Both the position numbers and the translations under genes were made by a program. A DNA stretch of 5,632 nucleotides from Pseudomonadota bacterium. Lineage in GTDB: Bacteria; Pseudomonadota; Gammaproteobacteria; Xanthomonadales; Xanthomonadaceae. Below, one piece after another: positions 1 to 4,969 of this stretch (position 1 is its first letter; each line of letters opens with the position of its first letter). The DNA lies in the NCBI GenBank assembly GCA_025355485.1, contig JANXZP010000210.1:1-5632 (forward strand), written 5' to 3'. The notes beneath the pieces are model-generated. The model was not told the origin of the DNA. It worked only from the letters and a program-made list of their open reading frames with translations, and did not search any database.

Positions 1-46
1 GTGCACGGCGCTTCCACGCTTTATAAATCAAATAGATAGGCGCTGT

Positions 47-625
47 ATGCTGCTCATGATCGACAACTACGACAGCTTCACCTACAACCTCGTGCAGTAT
101 TTCGGCGAGCTGGGGCAGGAGGTGCGGGTGGTGCGCAACGATGCGATCGACGTGGCGGGGATCGAGAAACTCGCGCCCGAACGGATAGTGATCTCGCCCG
201 GCCCCGGCACGCCGGACGATGCCGGTGTGTCGCTGGAGATCTTCGCGAAACTCGCCGGCCGGATTCCTATCCTCGGCGTCTGCCTCGGCCACCAGGCGCT
301 GGGCCAGGCGTTCGGCGGAAAAATCGTGCGTGCCGAGCGGATCATGCACGGCAAGACCTCGCCCGTGCGCCACAACGGCGTCGGCGTGTTCGCGGGCTTG
401 CCCGATCCGTTCGAGGCCACGCGCTACCACTCGCTGGTGGTCGAACGCGACGCGTTGCCCGATGATCTGGAAGTCACTGCGTGGACCGAGGACGCGAACG
501 GCGGCGTCGAGGCGATCATGGGACTGCGCCACAAGAGCTTGCGCGTCGAGGGCGTGCAGTTCCATCCGGAGTCGATTCTCACGCAGCATGGACACGCACT
601 GCTGAAGAATTTCCTGACGCATTGA
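47..625 (+). CDS. trpG: Anthranilate synthase glutaminase component TrpG
   Basis: Class I glutamine amidotransferase (192 aa, normal full length) that releases ammonia from glutamine for TrpE to make anthranilate from chorismate, the first step of cytoplasmic tryptophan synthesis. Visible motifs are the N-terminal MIDNYDSFTYNLVQ signature (residues 4-17), the oxyanion-strand motif SPGPGTP (50-56), the nucleophile elbow GVCLGHQ with catalytic Cys79, and QFHPES with His173 and Glu175 completing the triad. The ATG at 47 is used because homologues begin M-L-(L/I)-M-I-D-N-Y at this point; a weak purine-rich GATAGG precedes it by 6 nt. A TATAAA at 22-27 could be a -10 element, but any -35 would lie outside the window. 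trpD follows 22 nt downstream, which favours TrpG over a dedicated PabA. In many bacteria this subunit also serves PabB in folate synthesis, so a dual role is possible (inference). Confidence 0.96.
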   Translation: MLLMIDNYDSFTYNLVQYFGELGQEVRVVRNDAIDVAGIEKLAPERIVISPGPGTPDDAGVSLEIFAKLAGRIPILGVCLGHQALGQAFGGKIVRAERIMHGKTSPVRHNGVGVFAGLPDPFEATRYHSLVVERDALPDDLEVTAWTEDANGGVEAIMGLRHKSLRVEGVQFHPESILTQHGHALLKNFLTH

Positions 626-647
626 TTCGAGCCCGCACAAGACCACA

Positions 648-1685
648 ATGGCCATTACTGCGCAAGAAGCCCTGCAACGCACGATCGAGCATCGCGAGAT
701 CTTTTTCGACGAAATGGTCGAGTTGATGCGACAGATCATGCGCGGCGAGGTTTCGCCGACGATGACCGCGGCGATCCTGGCCGGCCTGCGCGTGAAGAAG
801 GAAACCATCGACGAAATCGCCGGCGCGGCGCAGGTACTGCGCGAATTTTCGATCAAGGTCGAAACGCCAGATTCCGAAAACTTCGTGGACATCGTCGGCA
901 CCGGTGGCGATGGCGCGAACACCTTCAACATCTCCACCGCCGCGATGTTCGTGGTCGCGGCGGCGGGCGCGAAAGTCGCCAAGCACGGCAATCGCAGCGT
1001 GTCGTCGAAGTCGGGCAGCGCGGACGTGCTCGAGGCGCTGGGCGCGAACATCGAGCTCGCGCCGGCGCAGGTCGCGCAATGCCTCGCCGAAACCGGCCTC
1101 GCATTCCTGTACGCACCGAACCACCATCCGGCGATGAAGAACGTTTCCGCCGTGCGCAAGGAAATGGGAGTGCGCACGCTGTTCAACATCCTCGGACCGC
1201 TGACCAATCCGGCCGGCGCGCCGAACATCCTGATGGGCGTGTTCCATTCCGATCTGGTCGGCATCCAGGCGCGCGTGTTGCAGCGCCTCGGCGCGCGCCA
1301 CGCGCTGGTGGTGTGGGGTCGCGACGGCATGGACGAAATCACGCTCGGCGCTTCCACCCTGGTCGCCGAATTGCGCGATGGCAAGGTGCGCGAATACGAA
1401 ATCCATCCCGAGGATTTCGGCATCGCGATGGGCGCCAGTCGCAACCTGCGCGTGCGCGATGCCGCCGAATCCAAAATCATGCTGCTCGATGCGCTGGCCA
1501 ACCATGCCGGGCTGCCGCGCGAGATCGTCGCGCTCAATGCGGGCGCAGGGCTGTACGCTGCGGATGTCGTGACCAGCATCGATGACGGCATCGCGCTCGC
1601 GCGGCAGACGCTCGCCAGCGGCGCCGCACGAGCGAAACTCGATGCGTTCGTGCAGGCGACGCAGCGCCTTGGCGGCGCAAACTGA
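648..1685 (+). CDS. trpD: Anthranilate phosphoribosyltransferase TrpD
   Basis: Transfers phosphoribose from PRPP to anthranilate, giving N-(5-phosphoribosyl)-anthranilate, the second committed step of tryptophan synthesis. At 345 aa it is typical of the stand-alone enzyme, with a small helical N-terminal domain (about residues 1-75) and a larger nucleoside-phosphorylase-like alpha/beta domain. Signature motifs are GTGGDG (84-89) followed by NTFNIST (91-97), which bind PRPP; KHGNRSVSSKSGSAD (112-126); Arg170, in the position of the anthranilate-binding arginine; GPLTNPAG (183-190); and the Asp229-Glu230 pair that coordinates magnesium. The start lies 22 nt after the trpG stop. No clear Shine-Dalgarno sequence is visible, so translation may depend partly on coupling to trpG. 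A 308-codon open frame on the opposite strand is a by-product of codon bias. Confidence 0.97.
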   Translation: MAITAQEALQRTIEHREIFFDEMVELMRQIMRGEVSPTMTAAILAGLRVKKETIDEIAGAAQVLREFSIKVETPDSENFVDIVGTGGDGANTFNISTAAMFVVAAAGAKVAKHGNRSVSSKSGSADVLEALGANIELAPAQVAQCLAETGLAFLYAPNHHPAMKNVSAVRKEMGVRTLFNILGPLTNPAGAPNILMGVFHSDLVGIQARVLQRLGARHALVVWGRDGMDEITLGASTLVAELRDGKVREYEIHPEDFGIAMGASRNLRVRDAAESKIMLLDALANHAGLPREIVALNAGAGLYAADVVTSIDDGIALARQTLASGAARAKLDAFVQATQRLGGAN

Positions 1686-1705
1686 AATCGATTTGTATGC
1701 CTTGT

Positions 1706-1713
1706 GAGAGGTG
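1706..1713 (+). promoter_or_regulatory. Shine-Dalgarno site for the ABM gene
   Basis: The purine-rich GAGAGGTG lies 5 nt before the ATG at 1719. It decides the start of the following gene: the open frame could be read from a GTG at 1704, but that GTG overlaps the ribosome site itself, so the ATG at 1719 is the better start. Confidence 0.6.
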
Positions 1714-1718
1714 GCGTG

Positions 1719-2066
1719 ATGAACATCGGATCTTTCGCGGCAACTCCCGAACCGCCGTATTACGCGGTGATCTTCACCTCGCTGCGCAACGATGACGATG
1801 CGGTGGGCTATGACGAAGCGGCCCAGCGCATGCTCGAGCTAGCCGCAGAACAGCCGGGCTTCGTCGGCGTGGAATCGGTGCGCGCCGCCGACGGTTTCGG
1901 CGTCACCATCAGTTATTGGGAAAGCGAAGCGGCGATTTCCGCATGGAAACACCACGTCGAGCACACCGCCGTGCGCGACCACGGCAGGACCGGCTGGTAC
2001 GAACACTTCGAGATACGCGTCGCGAAAGTCGAGCGCGCGTATTCCGGGCCGCGGGCGGAGCGCTGA
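1719..2066 (+). CDS. Antibiotic biosynthesis monooxygenase (ABM) domain protein in the trp cluster
   Basis: Small ferredoxin-like alpha/beta-barrel protein (115 aa from the ATG at 1719) of the ABM superfamily, which usually forms dimers. The N-terminal strand is PYYAVIFTS (13-21), a helix follows (about 31-44), then PGFVGVES (46-53), the strand GVTISYWES (61-69), and a helix rich in Trp and His (WKHHVEH, 76-82). The C-terminal strand EIRVAKVERAY (98-108) closes the domain. Similar proteins are, from memory, common in Xanthomonadales and annotated only as ABM. Members of the superfamily range from quinone-forming monooxygenases to haem-degrading enzymes, and many have no known reaction, so substrate and activity are unknown here. 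It sits 33 nt after trpD and its TGA overlaps the trpC ATG (TGATG, 2064-2068), placing it in the same operon and implying translational coupling to trpC. A role linked to indole or anthranilate compounds is only a guess. Confidence 0.85.
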   Translation: MNIGSFAATPEPPYYAVIFTSLRNDDDAVGYDEAAQRMLELAAEQPGFVGVESVRAADGFGVTISYWESEAAISAWKHHVEHTAVRDHGRTGWYEHFEIRVAKVERAYSGPRAER

Positions 2067-2872
2067 TGTCCGATGTCCTCCAGCCCGATATTTTGCAGAG
2101 CATCCTCGCGCGCAAGGTCGGAGAAATCCGCGAACACTCTGCACGCCTCAGCCTGGATGAACTCGCCGCGCGTTGCGCCGATCTGCCGGCGCCGCGGCCG
2201 TTTGCCGATGCGATCGAGCAAACCATAGCGCGCGGCGATGCGGCGGTGATCGCCGAAATCAAGAAGGCCAGCCCCAGCAAGGGCGTGATCCGCGCCGATT
2301 TCGATCCGGCCGCGATCGCGCGCAGCTACGAACGCGGCGGCGCGACCTGCTTGTCGGTGCTGACCGACGTGGATTTTTTCCAGGGCGCCGATGCGTACCT
2401 GCAGCAGGCGCGTGCGGCCTGCGCGTTGCCGGTGCTGCGCAAGGATTTCGTGATCGATCCGTACCAGGTGTACGAAGCGCGCGCATTGGGCGCGGATTGC
2501 ATCCTGCTGATCGTCGCGGCGCTCGACGATGCGGCGCTGCTGGAACTGTCGCTGCTTGCCGCCGAGCTCGACATGGATGTGCTGGTCGAGGTGCACGATG
2601 GCGCAGAGCTTGAACGCGCCCTCGACATCCCATCGCGACTCATCGGCATCAACAACCGAAACCTGCGCACCTTCGATGTGTCGCTCGATACCACGCTGGC
2701 GTTGAAGGATCGCGTGCCGGCCGATCGCATCCTCGTCACCGAAAGCGGCATCGCGACGAGCGCCGATGTCGCGCGCCTGCGCACGGCGGGCGTGCATGCG
2801 TTCCTGGTCGGCGAGACTTTCATGCGCGCGGATGATCCTGGTGCCGCGTTGCACGAGTTGTTCGCGAAATAA
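2066..2872 (+). CDS. trpC: Indole-3-glycerol phosphate synthase TrpC
   Basis: Closes the indole ring by decarboxylating 1-(o-carboxyphenylamino)-1-deoxyribulose 5-phosphate to indole-3-glycerol phosphate. It is a single-domain (beta/alpha)8 barrel of 268 aa, without the fused TrpF domain seen in E. coli. The N-terminal extension ILARKVGEI (13-21) is typical. Active-site residues by comparison with the known enzyme are Glu64 and Lys66 in AEIKKASPSKG (63-73), Lys126 in VLRKDF, Glu175 in LVEVH, Asn196 in GINNRNL (194-200), and Glu226-Ser227 in TESG (225-228); the phosphate site FLVGETFM (246-253) is present. The ATG at 2066 overlaps the preceding stop and has GGAG (2057-2060) 5 nt upstream. The frame extends open for 50 codons before this ATG, but that stretch is the out-of-frame reading of the ABM gene and is not part of the protein. 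It is the last trp gene visible here. Confidence 0.97.
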   Translation: MSDVLQPDILQSILARKVGEIREHSARLSLDELAARCADLPAPRPFADAIEQTIARGDAAVIAEIKKASPSKGVIRADFDPAAIARSYERGGATCLSVLTDVDFFQGADAYLQQARAACALPVLRKDFVIDPYQVYEARALGADCILLIVAALDDAALLELSLLAAELDMDVLVEVHDGAELERALDIPSRLIGINNRNLRTFDVSLDTTLALKDRVPADRILVTESGIATSADVARLRTAGVHAFLVGETFMRADDPGAALHELFAK

Positions 2873-2911
2873 ATCGTGTCGGTTTCTTGCGCCGCGATGA
2901 AGCACAGCGTT

Positions 2912-2930
2912 CCGCTCGCTGCTCGAGCGG
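2912..2930 (+). terminator. Possible weak terminator hairpin after trpC
   Basis: A perfect 7-bp GC-rich stem (CCGCTCG / CGAGCGG) with a 5-nt loop starts 39 nt after the trpC stop and is followed by GTGACTTTTCTT. The T run is short and begins 5 nt after the stem, so this is a poor match to a Rho-independent terminator. It may instead be simply the edge of the repeat-like element that follows. Confidence 0.25.
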
Positions 2931-2933
2931 GTG

Positions 2934-2961
2934 ACTTTTCTTCGCTTGTCCGAAGAAAAGT
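2934..2961. repeat. Perfect 11-bp inverted repeat
   Basis: ACTTTTCTTCG (2934-2944) and CGAAGAAAAGT (2951-2961) are exact reverse complements around the 6-nt loop CTTGTC. The stem is AT-rich and has no U tract after it on either strand, so it does not look like an intrinsic terminator. It is the most recognisable part of the larger element at 2912-3182. Confidence 0.85.
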
Positions 2962-3182
2962 GCACCAAAAGAAGGACACCCCGGGCTATGCGCCCTGCGT
3001 GCATCCATGCACTCCGGGTTCGCGTGCGCCGACGGGATTCACCGACGCCACATCCATGTGCCGACGGCGAACGGCGCGCATCGTGCGCGCCGCCCTGCGG
3101 GTCTATCCGCCGGCACCCGCCGCTACGCAGGGGCCCCGAACGGCAGCGGGCATACTGCCCGCCGAGGCCGCACATCGGCCTG

Positions 3183-3211
3183 TTGCGAGGGTCGAATAAC
3201 ACTGGGATAGT
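3183..3211 (+). promoter_or_regulatory. Candidate sigma-70 promoter for the small secreted protein gene
   Basis: TTGCGA (3183-3188, 4 of 6 to TTGACA) and GATAGT (3206-3211, 4 of 6 to TATAAT) are separated by 17 nt. A TG one base before the -10 (3203-3204) gives an extended -10. Transcription would begin near 3218, leaving a leader of about 38 nt before the ATG at 3256. The position right after the repeat-like element, where GC content drops, fits a promoter, but this is a motif match only. Confidence 0.35.
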
Positions 3212-3255
3212 CGCGCTATGCCTCTGCTCCGAGGTCTGTTCGCGCTTGGGTGCTT

Positions 3256-3618
3256 ATGAAATTGTCGCGAAAGTTTCTCGTGTTACTTGTTTGTAGTCTG
3301 GGCACCGTCGCTATTGCGGCTCCGGGGTCAGGAACTCTTTCAGGTTCTTATGCCCTTGGCGGCAAGACGATAATCGATGCGCCAAAGAACGAACCAAAGA
3401 ATACCCATTTTCAGCTTTTTCTGACTGGGGCCGCAGCGAAAGATCTTTATCAGGCAATGTCGGTCAAGCCTGTCAAGGATCAATGCCTCATGGATGGATC
3501 CATTACAAAGTTCATGGGTGGTACCGCATGCACCATGCATCCCGTCGGCGCTCAGTTCAGTTGTTCTCTGTCCATCAATATCCAATCCCAGCGCGTAGAG
3601 TCGGCATACGTTTGCTAG
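3256..3618 (+). CDS. Small predicted exported protein with four mature cysteines, function unknown
   Basis: A 120-aa protein that I do not recognise as a named family. The N-terminus is a typical Sec signal peptide: Lys2 and Arg5-Lys6, a hydrophobic core (FLVLLVCSLGTVAI, 7-20), and an AIA/AA cleavage region near residues 19-22. Cys13 lies inside the core without a proper lipobox, so a lipoprotein is unlikely. The mature chain of about 98 aa has Cys77, Cys92, Cys103 and the C-terminal Cys120, an even number suited to two periplasmic disulfides, with a central FLTGAAAKDLYQAM helix and KFMGGTACT before Cys92. ATG 3256 is chosen over the GTG at 3250 because the signal peptide then begins MKLSRK; ribosome-site evidence is weak (GGG at 3248-3250). 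GC is about 52% over 3301-3600 by hand count, against about 68% in part of trpC (2161-2400), suggesting recent acquisition or relaxed selection. It stands alone, convergent with the GNAT gene. Confidence 0.72.
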   Translation: MKLSRKFLVLLVCSLGTVAIAAPGSGTLSGSYALGGKTIIDAPKNEPKNTHFQLFLTGAAAKDLYQAMSVKPVKDQCLMDGSITKFMGGTACTMHPVGAQFSCSLSINIQSQRVESAYVC

Positions 3619-3673
3619 CGAGCCGAGTGGGCTTGCACTGCGCTCGGGATGATTCCATCGCGACGGAAGCGGG

Positions 3674-4132
3674 CTATGCGCCGCGGAGCCGCCTGACGAA
3701 ACGCAGCCCGCTGTCCGGAAACCCGCATCTGCGATAAAACGCGTGCGCCGATTCGCGGTGGGCCGCGCTGGCGACTTCGATTCGCGCGGCGCCTTGCGTG
3801 CGCGCCCAGGCCTGCGCCTCGCGCAGCAATTGCTGGCCGATGCCGCGCCGCTGGTACGTCTGCGCGACCACCAGCGCGGCGATGTGGCAGATGTCCACGC
3901 CGTGCGCGAACGAATATCGCGACAGCATCGCGATCAGTCCGGCGCAGTCGCCGTGGTGGTCGGCGACGATCACGCAGTGTCGCGGGTCGGATGCCACCAG
4001 CGCGATCCGCGCCGCCGCGTCGTCGCGATCGCAGGGATAACCCAAGGTGCCGAGCAGGGCAGCGATGCCCGCAGCATCGGTACAGGTCGCGATACGCAGG
4101 TGCGGCAATAGTGGCGACGCAGTGCTTGTCAT
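3674..4132 (-). CDS. GNAT family N-acetyltransferase
   Basis: Single-domain GNAT protein (152 aa), using acetyl-CoA to acetylate an unknown amine: small molecule, amino acid or protein N-terminus. The start LRIATCTDAAGIAALL (12-27) is the usual first strand and helix. The strand DICHIAALVV (80-89) leads into the acetyl-CoA pyrophosphate loop QRRGIG (94-99, the Q-x-x-G-x-G motif A) and its helix QQLLREAQAWA. The C-terminal AHAFYRRCGF (129-138) is motif B with the likely general-acid Tyr133. The ATG at 4132 is the only sensible start: residues upstream in this frame are the antisense-frame reading of clp, and the next Met is inside the domain. No Shine-Dalgarno sequence is visible, and the gene begins 13 nt after the clp stop, so it is probably co-transcribed with clp and translated by coupling or re-initiation. 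The substrate cannot be inferred. Confidence 0.88.
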   Translation of the reverse strand: MTSTASPLLPHLRIATCTDAAGIAALLGTLGYPCDRDDAAARIALVASDPRHCVIVADHHGDCAGLIAMLSRYSFAHGVDICHIAALVVAQTYQRRGIGQQLLREAQAWARTQGAARIEVASAAHRESAHAFYRRCGFPDSGLRFVRRLRGA

Positions 4133-4162
4133 CGAACCGCGAGATTCATCGCGCGGTTCGAT
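4131..4162. repeat. 11-bp inverted repeat across the clp stop and GNAT start
   Basis: ATCGAACCGCG (4131-4141) and CGCGGTTCGAT (4152-4162) are perfect reverse complements around a 10-nt loop. In the minus-strand transcript the 5' arm is the last codons of clp, the loop holds the clp TGA (4148-4146), and the 3' arm runs into the GNAT start codon (4132-4130). No U run follows, so it is not a typical terminator. It could slow re-initiation, stabilise a cleaved end, or be chance in GC-rich coding DNA. Confidence 0.7.
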
Positions 4163-4844
4163 ACACCACGACGGTCTTGCCGCGTGCATGCAGCAGGCCG
4201 TCCAGCTGCATCTGCTTGAGCACGCGGCCAGCCATCTCGCGCGAGCAGCCGGCGATGCGCGCGAGTTCCTGCCGCGAGACACGGATCTGGGTGCCGTCGG
4301 GATGGCTGAGCGCTTCGGGGTCTTCGCACAGGTCGCCCAAGGTGCGCAGGATCCGCCCGCTGACATCCATGAAAGCAAGCCGGCTGGCCTTGCGGCTGGT
4401 GTCGAGCAGGCGCTTGGCCAGTTGCGATGCGATCGCATACAGCAGGCGCGGGCATTCGGCTGCAAGCGGGCCGCTGAACAGGCCGAGCAGGCGCTCGTAG
4501 CTGATCTCGGCGAGTTCGACCGGACTGCGCGTGCGCAGCACGACCTCGCGGCGCTCGGTCTTCACGAACAGGCCCAGCTCGCCGATGAAATCGCCGGGGT
4601 TGAGGTAATTCAGTACCAGTTCGCGGCCGTCGGGCTCTTCGCTGATGATCGACAGCGTGCCGCTGATCACGTAATGCAGGATGTCGGCGTCGTCGCCGGG
4701 GCGGAACACGTCGTTGCGGTTCGGATAGCGCCGGCGGTGGCAATAGCCGAGGAAACGCTCCATCGTCGCTGCGTCCGGCGCGAGCTCGGGCGAGATCAGC
4801 GGGTGCAGCAGCGCGTGCGGCATCAGTGAGGAGACTTTGGCCAT
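4146..4844 (-). CDS. clp: Crp/Fnr-family regulator Clp (CAP-like protein)
   Basis: Global transcription factor of the Crp family (232 aa; Xanthomonas Clp is about 230), controlling virulence, exoenzyme and motility genes in Xanthomonas. An N-terminal cyclic-nucleotide-binding beta barrel (about 28-125) contains VFRPGD (46-51), YVISGTLSII (58-67), RELVLNYLNPGDFIGELGLF (74-93) and RREVVLRTR (98-106). A dimerisation helix (about 131-155) includes LAKRLLDTSRKASRLAF. The C-terminal winged helix has the HTH VSRQELARIAGCSREMAGRVLK (189-210), with SRE at 201-203 as in E. coli CRP. Glu100 occupies the place of CRP Ser83 in the phosphate-binding cassette and matches Glu99 of Xanthomonas Clp, reported to matter for c-di-GMP binding; DNA binding may therefore be relieved by low c-di-GMP rather than need cAMP (inference). 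The first Met (4844) is chosen over Met8, whose upstream sequence lacks a ribosome site. It is divergent to speD. Confidence 0.93.
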   Translation of the reverse strand: MAKVSSLMPHALLHPLISPELAPDAATMERFLGYCHRRRYPNRNDVFRPGDDADILHYVISGTLSIISEEPDGRELVLNYLNPGDFIGELGLFVKTERREVVLRTRSPVELAEISYERLLGLFSGPLAAECPRLLYAIASQLAKRLLDTSRKASRLAFMDVSGRILRTLGDLCEDPEALSHPDGTQIRVSRQELARIAGCSREMAGRVLKQMQLDGLLHARGKTVVVYRTAR

Positions 4845-4867
4845 GGTGTTCGCCCCGTTTCAGGCGC

Positions 4868-4896
4868 AGCTTAGGCCGTGCGGACGCGCAGGGCAA
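4868..4896 (-). promoter_or_regulatory. Candidate clp promoter
   Basis: On the minus strand TTGCCC (plus positions 4896-4891, 4 of 6 to TTGACA) and TAAGCT (4873-4868, 3 of 6 to TATAAT) are 17 nt apart, upstream of the clp start at 4844. The -10 match is weak, and no TGTGA-N6-TCACA autoregulatory site is visible in the intergenic region. Confidence 0.25.
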
Positions 4897-4905
4897 CGCG
4901 CCGGT

Positions 4906-4933
4906 TTGCTTGTCGGTCCCTTTGGCCGATAAT
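4906..4933 (+). promoter_or_regulatory. Candidate speD promoter
   Basis: TTGCTT (4906-4911) and GATAAT (4928-4933, 5 of 6 to TATAAT) are separated by 16 nt, placing transcription start near 4940 and a leader of about 30 nt before the GTG. This is the best -10 in the 125-bp divergent region between clp and speD. Regulation by Clp is possible from position, but no clear Clp box is seen. Confidence 0.45.
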
Positions 4934-4958
4934 CGCCGGCCTGCACCATCGCCCGACC

Positions 4959-4963
4959 GGAGG
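4959..4963 (+). promoter_or_regulatory. Strong Shine-Dalgarno site fixing the speD GTG start
   Basis: GGAGG lies 6 nt before the GTG at 4970, an ideal spacing. It supports a GTG start for speD; there is no in-frame ATG near the N-terminus, and homology to SpeD begins within ten codons. Confidence 0.8.
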
Positions 4964-4969
4964 CCCTAC

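Larger units (their letters stand above)
2912..3182. repeat. Hairpin-rich intergenic element, likely a dispersed Xanthomonadales repeat
   Basis: This non-coding stretch between trpC and the next gene is a run of short inverted repeats. The perfect stems I can see are 2912-2930 (7 bp), 2934-2961 (11 bp), 2999-3012 (6 bp, GTGCAT-CC-ATGCAC), 3049-3060 (5 bp, CACAT-CC-ATGTG), 3072-3092 (9 bp, 3-nt loop), 3130-3137 (GGGGCCCC), 3146-3162 (7 bp, 3-nt loop) and 3165-3181 (6 bp, 5-nt loop). From memory, elements with the same order (an AAAGAAAAGT stem, then AAAAGAAGG, a CCGGG block, paired CATCCATG palindromes, and CGCAGGGGCCCC) occur in many copies in Xanthomonadaceae genomes and give rise to spurious small protein predictions. 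No open frame here resembles a real protein. Only one copy is in the window, so the assignment as a dispersed repeat is recognition, not proof. Confidence 0.6.

Noticed and set aside
1..46. End of an upstream gene (possibly trpE)
   Set aside because: Stops occur at 24-26 and 37-39 in two frames, but fewer than a dozen codons are visible, not enough to identify a protein.
579..1505. 308-codon open frame on the minus strand across trpD
   Set aside because: Rich in His, Arg, Asp and Ala with no domain pattern; it lies antisense to an intact, conserved trpD and is a product of GC-rich third positions.
1916..2065. 50-codon N-terminal extension of TrpC
   Set aside because: The stretch is the ABM coding region read in another frame; the ATG at 2066 has a good ribosome site, and the known family start fits.
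2999..3060. CRISPR-like repeats (paired CATCCATG palindromes)
   Set aside because: Only two short palindromes with differing flanks and no regular spacer; they belong to the hairpin-rich element.
1913..3202. 429-codon minus-strand open frame across the ABM gene, trpC and the spacer
   Set aside because: It is antisense to two well-supported genes and runs through the repeat-like element; no recognisable motif and low-complexity Arg/His/Gln content.
2876..3296. Several small open frames in the spacer after trpC (both strands)
   Set aside because: Arg/Pro-rich translations of inverted repeats with no conserved domain; these look like the spurious proteins that repeat elements generate.
3619..3673. 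Possible bidirectional terminator between the convergent secreted-protein and GNAT genes
   Set aside because: Only a 5-bp stem (CCGAG 3623-3627 / CTCGG 3643-3647) with a 15-nt loop and no T run; too weak to call.
4047..4829. 260-codon plus-strand open frame opposite clp
   Set aside because: It mirrors the clp codons, has no start context, and clp is strongly supported on the other strand.
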